64,000 nucleotides of DNA, from contig NC_020059.1 in assembly GCF_000330885.1 (NCBI RefSeq), forward strand, positions 733,001 through 797,000, read 5' to 3'. The notes beneath the pieces were generated by a model. That model saw only the letters and a list, made by a program, of their open reading frames with translations, did no database searches and was not told the DNA's origin. The position numbers and the translations under genes are program-made. Below, in pieces: positions 1 through 9,590 of the stretch. Numbering within the stretch: position 1 is the stretch's first letter; each line of letters starts with the position of its first letter. The DNA comes from Rhizobium tropici CIAT 899. Its GTDB lineage: Bacteria > Pseudomonadota > Alphaproteobacteria > Rhizobiales > Rhizobiaceae.

Positions 1-155
1 CCCTGATGATCGGCAAGGTGCTCTGGACGGAATTCTACAGCAACACCGACTGGCCGCTGGCATCGGCGGTGGCGACCATCCTGCTTCTGGTGCTCGTGAT
101 TCCGATAGTCTTCTTCCAGCATTTTCAGGCAAAAGCCGACGAGAAGGGGAGATAA
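1..155 (+). CDS. Polyamine ABC transporter permease, PotH-like (3' end only)
   Basis: Only the last 50 or so codons are present, ending in TAA at 153-155. The visible part holds one last hydrophobic segment (ATILLLVLVIPIVFF) followed by a short charged cytoplasmic tail. The stretch before it (LMIGKVLWTEFYSNTDWPLASA) resembles the C-terminal loop of PotH/PotC-type permeases. It lies three bases before a PotI-like permease in the same direction, so the two are almost certainly co-translated as the two inner-membrane subunits of a putrescine/spermidine importer. The ATPase and binding protein would lie outside the window to the left. The family is well supported by context; the exact substrate is inferred. 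Confidence 0.75.
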   Translation, partial: LMIGKVLWTEFYSNTDWPLASAVATILLLVLVIPIVFFQHFQAKADEKGR

Positions 156-158
156 CTT

Positions 159-974
159 ATGATCCGCTGGTCCCGCTTCAACATCGTCTCGGTCACGCTC
201 GGTCTGGCCTTTCTCTACCTGCCGATCCTGCTGCTGGTGATCTACTCCTTCAACAGCTCGCGCCTCGTTACAGTCTGGGGCGGCTTCTCGACGCAATGGT
301 ACGTTCATCTTTTCAGCAATGATACGATGCTGAATGCCGCGTGGCTGACGGTCCGCATCGCGCTGCTCTCGGCGACGATTGCAACGGTGCTCGGCACTTT
401 CGCGGCGATTACCCTTGTGCGCTACACGCGTTTCCGCGGCCGCATCCTGTTTTCGGGCATGATCTATGCGCCGCTGGTCATGCCTGACGTCATCACCGGC
501 CTGTCGCTGCTGCTGCTCTTCGTCACGTCGGGCGTCGATCGCGGTTTCTGGACGATCGTCATGGCGCATACGACGCTGACCATGTGTTTCGTCGCCGTCG
601 TCGTGCAGTCCCGCCTGCTCACCTTCGATCGTTCCATCGAGGAGGCGGCGCTGGATCTCGGCGCACCGCCGGTGCGCACCTTCTTCGAGGTGACGCTGCC
701 GATCATCGCGCCGGCCGTCTTCTCCGGCTGGGTGTTGGCGCTGACCTTGTCGCTCGACGATCTGGTGATTGCGACTTTCGCTTCCGGTGCTGGCGCCAAG
801 ACGCTGCCGATGCTGATCTACAGCCAGGTAAAGCTTGGCGTGACGCCGGAAATCAACGCGATCTGCACCATCCTGATCGGCGTGGTCGCCGTCGGGGTCA
901 TCTGCGCTTCCATCGTGACGAAACGTCGCGAGGTTCAGCGACAAAGGGATGAGCATGCCGCTGCAGCCGCTTGA
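159..974 (+). CDS. potI: Putrescine/spermidine ABC transporter permease PotI
   Basis: This 271-residue inner-membrane permease belongs to the binding-protein-dependent transport family and would pair with the upstream permease to import polyamines. An N-terminal membrane segment (about residues 13-32) is followed by further hydrophobic segments. The EAA loop that contacts the ATPase is visible as EEAALDLGAPPVRTFFEVTLP near residues 160-180. The ending (DDLVIATFASGAGAKTLPMLIYS) is typical of PotI/PotC. The start has a good ribosome site, GGGGAG, seven bases upstream and a spacing of only three bases from the previous gene. The length matches the family. Substrate class is inferred from resemblance and gene order. 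Confidence 0.88.
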   Translation: MIRWSRFNIVSVTLGLAFLYLPILLLVIYSFNSSRLVTVWGGFSTQWYVHLFSNDTMLNAAWLTVRIALLSATIATVLGTFAAITLVRYTRFRGRILFSGMIYAPLVMPDVITGLSLLLLFVTSGVDRGFWTIVMAHTTLTMCFVAVVVQSRLLTFDRSIEEAALDLGAPPVRTFFEVTLPIIAPAVFSGWVLALTLSLDDLVIATFASGAGAKTLPMLIYSQVKLGVTPEINAICTILIGVVAVGVICASIVTKRREVQRQRDEHAAAAA

Positions 975-1001
975 AGTGCTGCGGGCAAACGGCATGAAGA
1001 C

Positions 1002-2897
1002 CTACGGCTGTTGTATCGGCTTCTGCAGAAGCGTTGCGACCGGCGAAATCACCGGGTTCGGCCAACTGCCGCCAATGAAGAAGGGCAGCATCGGCAGTTC
1101 GTCGGCATCGGATGGTGAGGTCGCCTCGATCGCACCGGAGAGGGCGAGCCCGTTGGTGCGGAACGGAACCACGCCGTTGAAGGTGATCGTTTCGTTGCGG
1201 CCCGTAACGGTTGCGTTCTGTACCTCGGCGGAGCCTTTGGCAAAACTTGCATCCGCGTTGATGCTGTCGAAGTCGAAAGACGAGTCGGCGATGTCGCTCA
1301 TCCGGAAGAAAGCCTTCTGGGCGGCAAGCGTCCGGAAGGTGGCGAGATTGAATTGGCGAAACGACCCTGCCGACGAAGCGAAGTGCAGCGTGCCGGCGAC
1401 GTCGCTGAGCGTGGCAACCCAGATCGGCTTCGAAGTGCTGAGCGCAAGATCCAGCGACGCCGATGACGGCATAGGCAGCGGGCCAATCAGCTTCAGGCGG
1501 GTGAAGAGCCCACCGAAATCGGCATTTCGGATCGATATCTGCAATTTGCCGCCGCCGTCGAAATCGCCCGGCGCGACCTCAAGATGCGCGGTCAGGGAGC
1601 CATTTTCGAAGCCGCTGTCGCCTATGTCGAATTTCGCCTTGCCGCCTAACACCAGCAGGCTGGCGCCGATATCATCGAACTGGAAGGGGCCGAGAGCCGC
1701 CTTGTTCGACGACAGCCGCAGGTCGAGGTCGAGCCGCTGCAGCGGGTTGCCATTCAGCAGCGCATCGATGGCGGTTTCAGCCGCAAGGCGCATGGAGAAG
1801 GCGGCCAGGAAGGGATTGAGGTTCATCTGGTCGAAAGCCAGCGTGCCGGAAATCTTCGGTTTGCCCGCTTTCGTGTAGTTCAGGTCCATGATGCCGGAGG
1901 CAGCGGAATCGTTGACTTTGAAGCTCAGATTGTTGAAGCGCAGGCCGTTTTCGATCGCTGCGATGTTGGCGGTGAGCGAGATATTCTTGAGGGCATCTGC
2001 TGCCGGCAGGCGCTGACCGCTCCAGGCGATGAAGGAGGGAACGTTCGGCACGTTCAGATCCAGATTGCCCGAAAGCGCCGAAAAGTCAGCTATGCTGGTG
2101 ATGCCCGTATAGGTCCAGTTGATCAGCGGCGAGACGAAGCTGGTCGTGGTGTTCACATTCTTGCCAGCGAAGAAGAGCAGGGGCTGCGTCGAATCGAAAT
2201 TCAGCTTGATGTCCTGACCGTTGAAGCGGGCAAGGATAACGGCGCTCAGCGACTGGGAAAGTCGTGGCCATGCGATGTCGGCGTTGACGGCGTTGAGCTT
2301 ATAGACATTCCCGCTGCGCTCGTCGGCCATCTCAACGCTGCCGTCCTCGATGGTCAGCATGCCGATGGCCGCATCCTGTTCCTTGCTCATCCGCATGCCG
2401 CCGCCGGAGGAGGCCCCCGCCTGCTCGATCGCCTTGGAAAGCCGGCCTTCGTTCGTCCAGTCGATCAGGCCATTCTCGTCGCGGCGGATGTAAAGGGTCG
2501 GGCGCAGGAAATGGAATTCGTGAAAATGCGCGTGCCCGCGGATCGCCGACCACAGCGAGAAATCCGCGGAGAGGCTATCGACATGGCCGAGGACCTTGCC
2601 GTTCCTCGACGGTTCGCGGATGGTGACCTGGTTGAGCGTCACGCGTGGCGTTGGCCAGAAATCAAGTGTCGGGTCGCCTTCGATCTGGGCGCGATATCCC
2701 GTCCATTCCGAAAGCGCCTTCTCGATGCCGGAGCGCACCAGGCCGCTTGAAATCAGGAAAGGTGCGGTCGCTCTGAAGACAGCGAACACGATGAGGATCG
2801 TGAGAAGAATGATGCCGGTCGTGCGAGCAAAGGCAGGCAGCCAGCGCGAGGCCGAACGCATCGTCAACCGCCACTTGTTGTTTTTCGAAGCTCTCAT
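1002..2897 (-). CDS. AsmA family protein
   Basis: A protein of about 630 residues with one N-terminal membrane anchor (TGIILLTILIVFAVF) followed by a long domain of the AsmA type, which is expected to face the periplasm. AsmA relatives are large lipid-transfer-like proteins implicated in outer-membrane homeostasis; the precise role here is unknown. Family marks are the opening after the anchor (GYRAQIEGDPTLDFWPTPRVTLNQVTI) and the C-terminal AsmA-like repeat region (LDLDLRLSS). The start is uncertain: the frame is open to 2975, ATG codons lie at 2897 and 2861, and none has a strong ribosome site. I chose 2897. It is convergent with potI (27-bp gap) and divergent from acetoacetyl-CoA synthetase. 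Confidence 0.82.
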   Translation of the reverse strand: MRASKNNKWRLTMRSASRWLPAFARTTGIILLTILIVFAVFRATAPFLISSGLVRSGIEKALSEWTGYRAQIEGDPTLDFWPTPRVTLNQVTIREPSRNGKVLGHVDSLSADFSLWSAIRGHAHFHEFHFLRPTLYIRRDENGLIDWTNEGRLSKAIEQAGASSGGGMRMSKEQDAAIGMLTIEDGSVEMADERSGNVYKLNAVNADIAWPRLSQSLSAVILARFNGQDIKLNFDSTQPLLFFAGKNVNTTTSFVSPLINWTYTGITSIADFSALSGNLDLNVPNVPSFIAWSGQRLPAADALKNISLTANIAAIENGLRFNNLSFKVNDSAASGIMDLNYTKAGKPKISGTLAFDQMNLNPFLAAFSMRLAAETAIDALLNGNPLQRLDLDLRLSSNKAALGPFQFDDIGASLLVLGGKAKFDIGDSGFENGSLTAHLEVAPGDFDGGGKLQISIRNADFGGLFTRLKLIGPLPMPSSASLDLALSTSKPIWVATLSDVAGTLHFASSAGSFRQFNLATFRTLAAQKAFFRMSDIADSSFDFDSINADASFAKGSAEVQNATVTGRNETITFNGVVPFRTNGLALSGAIEATSPSDADELPMLPFFIGGSWPNPVISPVATLLQKPIQQP

Positions 2898-2958
2898 GAT
2901 CCCGAGGAGACTCTTGAACTGATAGGGATAGTCTGCCTGAGTTTGCCGGATATAGGAA

Positions 2959-2979
2959 ATGTTTGTCCGATGCAAACAT
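2959..2979. promoter_or_regulatory. Perfect inverted repeat in the asmA-like/acsA divergent promoter region
   Basis: ATGTTTG and CAAACAT form perfect 7-base arms separated by 7 bases. The site lies 80-100 bases upstream of the acetoacetyl-CoA synthetase start and 60-80 bases upstream of the AsmA-like start. The 21-bp dyad is the size of a typical dimeric regulator operator. No regulator can be assigned by reading. Confidence 0.4.
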
Positions 2980-3061
2980 CACGCACTGGCAATGCCCACA
3001 ACACCATGTTTTATAATGCGCTGCAACATCGCTATATAGAGCGAAAAGCGGGGAGAGAAAT

Positions 3062-5014
<1,953 letters not shown>

Positions 5015-5130
5015 GGTGGGTCTTAAAACTGAGGGGCAAACGATGACCATCGTTTGCTAACCTCGCGTTAAGAAAGCTTGGTCAAAAGTAAAGGCCAACT
5101 TGAGACCGTTCGCATGAGCTGGAGCGGATT

Positions 5131-5228
5131 GGAGCCGCTCTCGGCTCCCGAGACATGAAGTTCCCCGACTCGAGCTGGCTTTTCGACAGCATGAACTTCA
5201 AAGGCAGCGCGATTCGCTGCCTTTTTTT
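5131..5228 (+). ncRNA. Three-hairpin leader or small RNA candidate upstream of the helicase
   Basis: Three stems follow one another. GGAGCCG-CTCT-CGGCTCC spans 5131-5148. TGAAGTTC (5156-5163) pairs with GAACTTCA (5193-5200). AAGGCAGCG-CGATT-CGCTGCCTT begins at 5201 and runs directly into a T tract ending at 5228. This is the layout of a small RNA or a prematurely terminated 5' leader. It lies in the 353-bp gap before the DEAD-box helicase gene, whose start is 139 bases further on. The 5' end is not visible from sequence alone; transcription could begin around 5040-5100. Confidence 0.5.
5200..5228 (+). terminator. Rho-independent terminator
   Basis: A 9-bp GC-rich stem with a 5-base loop is followed by an uninterrupted T run. 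It may end acsA transcription or a separate small RNA, or act as an attenuator for the helicase downstream. Confidence 0.75.
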
Positions 5229-5367
5229 CGTTTCGCCCGGCACGAAAACGCGTCTGCTCTGTACATTGCCGCCTTGAGCAAGTATGTGCACGCGTGAAGA
5301 AGAGGTTCGCGACGTGCGAGCCACGATGATCGCCGCCTGATGGCGCGCGAAGAATTCCGAAAGACAG

Positions 5368-7287
5368 ATGATGACTGAATTCGAAGGCATCGCTCCTGCG
5401 ATTGCCCAGGCTTTGGCGAAGCGCGGGTATGAAACGCTGACGCCGGTACAAAAGGCCATGCTCGATCAGGGCCTGGCCGGCAAGGATGCGCTTGTCTCGG
5501 CCCAGACCGGCTCGGGCAAGACGGTTGCCTTCGGCCTGGCGTTGGCGCCCGGCCTGCTTGACGGCGCGGAACGTTTCGGCCGCGCCGGTGCGCCGCTGGC
5601 GCTGGCGATTGCACCGACCCGCGAACTGGCTCTTCAGGTCCAGCGCGAGCTGGAATGGCTCTATGGGCTGACGGGCGCCACGATCGCCTCCTGCGTCGGC
5701 GGCATGGACATGCGCACGGAGCGCCGCACGCTCGAGCGCGGCGCCCACATCGTCGTCGGCACGCCGGGGCGTCTCTGCGATCACATCCGCCGCAATTCGC
5801 TCGATATCTCCGAACTCAAGGCCGTCGTGCTCGATGAGGCCGATGAGATGCTCGATCTCGGTTTCCGCGAGGATCTGGAGTTCATTCTGGAATCCGCGCC
5901 GTCCGATCGTCGCACCCTGATGTTTTCCGCCACCGTGCCGCGTTCGATCGCCAAGCTCGCCGAAAACTATCAGCGCGATGCCGTCCGCATCGCGACCGCC
6001 TCTGAGGCCAAGCAGCATGTCGATATCGATTATCGCGCGCTGACAGTCGTGCCGAGCGACCGGGAAAACGCCATCATCAACGTGCTGCGCTATTATGAGG
6101 CGCGCAACGCCATCGTTTTCTGCTCGACGCGCGCTGCCGTCAATCACCTGACGGCTCGCTTCAACAATCGTGGCTTTTCGGTTGTTGCGCTCTCAGGTGA
6201 GCTTAGCCAGAACGAGCGCACCCACGCCCTGCAGGCCATGCGCGACGGCCGCGCCCGTGTCTGCATCGCCACCGACGTTGCCGCCCGCGGCATCGACCTG
6301 CCGGGTCTGGAGCTGGTCATCCATGCCGATCTGCCGACCAATCCGGACACGCTGCTGCATCGCAGCGGCCGCACCGGCCGCGCCGGCAACAAGGGCGTCA
6401 GCGCCCTCATCGTGCCGCTCAGCGCCCGCCGCCGCACCGAACGCCTGCTGGAAGCTGCCCGCATCCGCGCCACCTGGGCAAAGCCGCCGTCAGCCGATGA
6501 AGTGAGCCAGCGCGACGACGAGCGCCTTCTCGCCGATCCGGTCTTTGAAGCGCCGCTTGCCGAAGACGAGCAGTCGATCGTCCGGCAGCTGTTGGAGCGC
6601 CACGGCGCCGAGCAGGTCGCCGCCGCATTCCTGCGGCAATACCGCGCCGGCCATTCCGCGCCCGAGGAATTGCAGGACGTGCCGGCCGAAGGCGAGCGCC
6701 GAAAGCCCCGCCGCGACGATTTCCCGGTCACGCCTCGCGATGAGGGCTCGTCTGCTGGACGCAACGACTTCACCGATGGTCTCTGGGTATCGCTCTCTGT
6801 CGGACGCAAGCAGAATGCCGAGCCGCGCTGGCTGATCCCCATGCTCTGCCGCAACGGCAATCTGACCAAGCGCGACATCGGTGCCATCAAGATGCAGCCC
6901 GAGGAAACCTTCGTCGAGCTCTCGACCGAGAGTTTTGAGCGCTTCCTTGCGGCCATCGGCCCCGACAAGACGCTGGAGCGCGGCATCAGGGTCAAGCCGA
7001 TTGCCGGCATGCCGGATTTCCAGGCCAAGCGGGAAGGCGGCTTCGCAAAGAAGAAGCCCTTCGCTGAGAAGGGACCGCGTTCGAACGACGGCCCGAAGCC
7101 GAAATGGAAGTCCGACCGCAAGCCGGAGCGGGCGAATGCAGGCGAGGGTGGCGTTTCCGAGCGTTCCGACAAGAAGCCCTGGGCGAAAAAGCCCGGAAAG
7201 CCGGGCTTCGCCAAGAACGACGGGCCGCCAGCAGGCAAGCCGAATTCGAGAGCCAAGCGCAAGGCTGAGCGGGCGCAGGGGAATTAA
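5368..7287 (+). CDS. deaD: DEAD-box ATP-dependent RNA helicase, DeaD/CsdA-like
   Basis: A 639-residue cytoplasmic helicase expected to unwind structured RNA in ribosome assembly or mRNA turnover. Motifs appear in order: Q motif (TPVQKAML), motif I (AQTGSGKT, near residues 47-54), PTRELALQ, TPGR, DEAD (VLDEADEML, near 154), SAT, ARGIDLPG and HRSGRTGRAG. A DbpA-type RNA-binding domain follows (VSLSVGRKQNAEPRWLIPMLCRNGNLTKRDIGAI, split over about residues 470-505). The tail from about residue 555 is a lysine, proline and glycine-rich disordered region, usual for proteobacterial DeaD. Two adjacent ATG codons are possible starts. A structured, terminator-bearing leader precedes it, suggesting post-transcriptional or cold-type control. 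Confidence 0.93.
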   Translation: MMTEFEGIAPAIAQALAKRGYETLTPVQKAMLDQGLAGKDALVSAQTGSGKTVAFGLALAPGLLDGAERFGRAGAPLALAIAPTRELALQVQRELEWLYGLTGATIASCVGGMDMRTERRTLERGAHIVVGTPGRLCDHIRRNSLDISELKAVVLDEADEMLDLGFREDLEFILESAPSDRRTLMFSATVPRSIAKLAENYQRDAVRIATASEAKQHVDIDYRALTVVPSDRENAIINVLRYYEARNAIVFCSTRAAVNHLTARFNNRGFSVVALSGELSQNERTHALQAMRDGRARVCIATDVAARGIDLPGLELVIHADLPTNPDTLLHRSGRTGRAGNKGVSALIVPLSARRRTERLLEAARIRATWAKPPSADEVSQRDDERLLADPVFEAPLAEDEQSIVRQLLERHGAEQVAAAFLRQYRAGHSAPEELQDVPAEGERRKPRRDDFPVTPRDEGSSAGRNDFTDGLWVSLSVGRKQNAEPRWLIPMLCRNGNLTKRDIGAIKMQPEETFVELSTESFERFLAAIGPDKTLERGIRVKPIAGMPDFQAKREGGFAKKKPFAEKGPRSNDGPKPKWKSDRKPERANAGEGGVSERSDKKPWAKKPGKPGFAKNDGPPAGKPNSRAKRKAERAQGN

Positions 7288-7303
7288 TTTCCATCTCCGA
7301 GTT

Positions 7304-7325
7304 CAAGGGGGCGACCGCCCCCTTG
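7304..7325. terminator. Hairpin between the convergent helicase and methyltransferase genes
   Basis: CAAGGGGGC and GCCCCCTTG form a perfect 9-bp stem with a 4-base loop, 17 bases after the helicase stop. There is no long T tract on either strand, so it is a weak or bidirectional terminator candidate. Confidence 0.5.
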
Positions 7326-7374
7326 GCGCTATCTCCGCATCTCCGGCAAGAGGAGGCTGCTATTCCGAGCACCG

Positions 7375-8397
7375 TTACTCGAAGAAGATCAAGCTTGCCG
7401 GCGATGGTGGTAGGGGCTTTACCCTCACACTATGAAAACCGGCACGCCTAGCCATCTCGGTCAGACCCTTCTGCGTGTAGGCTTCGCCTTTTGGTGTACT
7501 GGCCAGCATCTCCCATGAGAAAGCGGCTGGGAAAGGCGGCGAGACGAGATCGTCGTTGGGCACGAAGTCCACCGCAACCACCTTGCCTTCGGCGCTCAAG
7601 GTAGCCCGGCTCTTCCTAAGCAATCCGGCGCAGGTTTCCAGGTCGAAGTGATGCAGGAAGTTCGGCAGCAGGATAAGATCATAGTCCGTGCCCCAGTCGA
7701 CTTCGAATGCGCTGCCGGCAATGACCTTGTAGCGTTCGGCGACGCCAAATTGCTGCGCATTACGTTTGGCCAATTCCAGAACGGAGCCCCAATCGACCGC
7801 AACGATCTCGGCCGAAGGAAAAGCCTTCGCCATCTCGATCCCGAAAAGCCCGTGCCCTGCGGCGATATCGAGTATCTTTCTTGGCTGCATTGGCAGGTTG
7901 GCCATTTCGGTGGCGAGGCTGATCGCGCTGCCGCCAGTGAACGAGCCCATGCCGCGAGCAAATTTCACCCACACCGGATTGTCTGGAGACATGTTTGCCA
8001 ATCCAATGGACCCGCCGTTGCGGACATAGGAAGACGGATTGTCCAGGATCTGCTTGAGGATCTCCGGGGCGGCCAGGAATTCGATGGCCCCGCCCATATA
8101 GGCTGGTGAATGCCGGTCGAGGAAAACTCGGCTGGATGGGGTCAGAGCGTATTGATTGCCTGTTTTCGTGAGAAAGCCGTTCACAACGAGATAGTCGCAC
8201 AGAATGCGCACGCCTCTTTCGTCTGCATTTGCTGCGGCCGCCAGGGATGCTGCATTGCTGCCCTCACCAATCAAGGTAAAAAGATCGAGTTCTATGGCGG
8301 CTACGATGGCGGCCGTCTTTCGGCACGCAAACATCGCATCGACCACTAGATGGGGCGAAACTTCGCCTACGTCTGCTTCTACTGCCGTCGATGACAT
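7375..8397 (-). CDS. SAM-dependent O-methyltransferase-like protein
   Basis: A 340-residue protein with an N-terminal dimerisation/winged-helix region (FACRKTAAIVAAIELDLF) and a C-terminal Rossmann methyltransferase domain. The SAM-binding loop is ILDIAAGHGLFGIEMA. Motif II-like AEIVAVDWGSVLELAK and the segment LILLPNFLHHFD follow. This layout is shared with plant caffeate-type and bacterial polyketide O-methyltransferases. The substrate is unknown. The ATG at 8397 was chosen because AAGGGGGAT lies six bases upstream; an upstream GTG-type extension to 8445 lacks support. A striking 21-bp palindrome sits 24 bases upstream of the start. The gene stands alone, convergent with the helicase and divergent from the chromate genes. 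Confidence 0.78.
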   Translation of the reverse strand: MSSTAVEADVGEVSPHLVVDAMFACRKTAAIVAAIELDLFTLIGEGSNAASLAAAANADERGVRILCDYLVVNGFLTKTGNQYALTPSSRVFLDRHSPAYMGGAIEFLAAPEILKQILDNPSSYVRNGGSIGLANMSPDNPVWVKFARGMGSFTGGSAISLATEMANLPMQPRKILDIAAGHGLFGIEMAKAFPSAEIVAVDWGSVLELAKRNAQQFGVAERYKVIAGSAFEVDWGTDYDLILLPNFLHHFDLETCAGLLRKSRATLSAEGKVVAVDFVPNDDLVSPPFPAAFSWEMLASTPKGEAYTQKGLTEMARRAGFHSVRVKPLPPSPASLIFFE

Positions 8398-8771
8398 TGG
8401 ATCCCCCTTATGTGCCCAATGACCGACCGGAATAGTCGGTCGCAAGGGTGAATTATCTCACAGAAGGCGCCTGAGTTTAAGTTTGCCATCGATAATACTA
8501 AGAAGATACATCAGATATTCTTGGTCGGCGGCGCGGTTGATGTCGTCGGGACCTCGCATCGTCGCGGCAGAACTTCACGACAACCGCGACGTTACGGCCA
8601 AGCTGCAAGTGGTTGCGGAAGCCAAGGAATATTTGCCCGGTGCAGCAAGCGGTTATTCGGCTTGACATTTAAAGCGCGTCAGGCAGAAAATTGATCATGG
8701 GGCTGCGATCACCCCACGAGGCTACGGCTGAAGAATCGCGTCCGTGAAACCGAGCCAACGGAGGACGCGCT
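8398..8771. other. Intergenic region between the methyltransferase and chrB genes
   Basis: The 374 bp hold the divergent promoters of the methyltransferase and chromate genes. A strong dyad lies at 8421-8441, and a short TGGGG/CCCCA pair lies near 8699-8717. A 60-codon open frame at 8483-8665 has no convincing ribosome site; it could be a relic of a gene but I do not call it. Confidence 0.5.
8421..8441. promoter_or_regulatory. TetR-style operator candidate
   Basis: GACCGAC-N7-GTCGGTC is a perfect 7+7 inverted repeat located 24 bases upstream of the methyltransferase start, between the presumed promoter and ribosome site. Arms of the GACCGAC/GTCGGTC kind are common in operators of the TetR/AcrR family. 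No TetR gene adjoins it; the only one in the window is at 41.7 kb. Confidence 0.5.
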
Positions 8772-9584
8772 ATGCCGTCATTTCTGGAAATTACACCCGA
8801 TAAGCTCAATCGTATGATCGGCACACCCAATTTGCCTGCGATTATCGACGTCCGTAATGACGAGGATTTCGCTGCCGATCCCCGTCTTGTTCCCAGTTCG
8901 ATCCGTCGCGACTATCGAAGGGTGGCCGACTGGGCGAACGAACTGGCGGGGCCTGCCATCATTCTCTGTCAGAAAGGACAGAAACTCGCCCACGGAGTTG
9001 CTGCCCATCTGCGCGTGGTCGGAAAGGAGGCGGAGGTTCTCGAAGGCGGGTTCGAAGCGTGGCGCAGCGCGAAGTACATGCTGGTCGCCGAGGAAAAGCT
9101 GCCTCCCCGCGATGCCAAGGGGCGGACCGTATGGGTAACGAGGGCGCGGCCGAAGATCGATCGTATCGCTTGCCCATGGCTGATCCGGCGCTTCATCGAT
9201 CCGTCAGCGATCTTCCTGTTTGTTCCCGCCACCGAAGTTTCGGCCGTCGCCGATCGCTTCATGGCGACGCCATTCGATATCGAAGATGTCTTCTGGAGCC
9301 ATCGCGGCGACCTGTGCACCTTCGATGTCATGGTCGAGGAATTCGGTCTCGGCACAGAACCTCTCCTGCATCTTGCAACCATCGTACGGGGCGCCGATAC
9401 CGCCCGGCCGGACCTGGCACCTGAAGTGCCGGGGCTGCTTGCGGCCTCGCTTGGGCTTTCGCGGATGTTCAACGACGACCTGCAGCAGTTGGAAGCCGGC
9501 ATGGCGCTTTACGATGCCTTCTATCGTTGGTGTCGTGATGCGACGGAAGAGACGCACAACTGGCCAAATCCGAGGAAGATGTAA
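8772..9584 (+). CDS. chrB: Rhodanese-ChrB fusion, chromate resistance protein
   Basis: A 270-residue protein in two parts. Residues 1-105 form a rhodanese-like domain with the active-site loop cysteine at residue 66 (IILCQKGQK). Residues about 120-270 match the ChrB C-terminal chromate-resistance domain (VWVTRARPKIDRIACPWLIRRFIDP). Classical ChrB has a different N-terminal half and acts as a chromate sensor for chrA; the rhodanese version is a recognised variant whose biochemical role is not settled. The ATG follows AACGGAGG. chrA begins six bases after the stop, so the two form an operon. Confidence 0.85.
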   Translation: MPSFLEITPDKLNRMIGTPNLPAIIDVRNDEDFAADPRLVPSSIRRDYRRVADWANELAGPAIILCQKGQKLAHGVAAHLRVVGKEAEVLEGGFEAWRSAKYMLVAEEKLPPRDAKGRTVWVTRARPKIDRIACPWLIRRFIDPSAIFLFVPATEVSAVADRFMATPFDIEDVFWSHRGDLCTFDVMVEEFGLGTEPLLHLATIVRGADTARPDLAPEVPGLLAASLGLSRMFNDDLQQLEAGMALYDAFYRWCRDATEETHNWPNPRKM

Positions 9585-9590
9585 GAGACT

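Noticed and set aside
949..1878. 309-codon plus-strand open frame opposite the AsmA-like gene
   Set aside because: Its composition is that of an antisense shadow (Ser/Arg/Ala-rich, no domain), and the minus-strand reading has an AsmA pattern with a membrane anchor.
5068..6147. 359-codon minus-strand frame overlapping the helicase and its leader
   Set aside because: It crosses the terminator hairpin and the 5' half of a complete DEAD-box gene; the protein is Arg/Gly-rich without a recognisable domain.
8483..8665. 60-codon open frame between the methyltransferase and chrB genes
   Set aside because: No ribosome site and no recognised family. The second half looks somewhat protein-like, so a decayed gene is possible but not supported.
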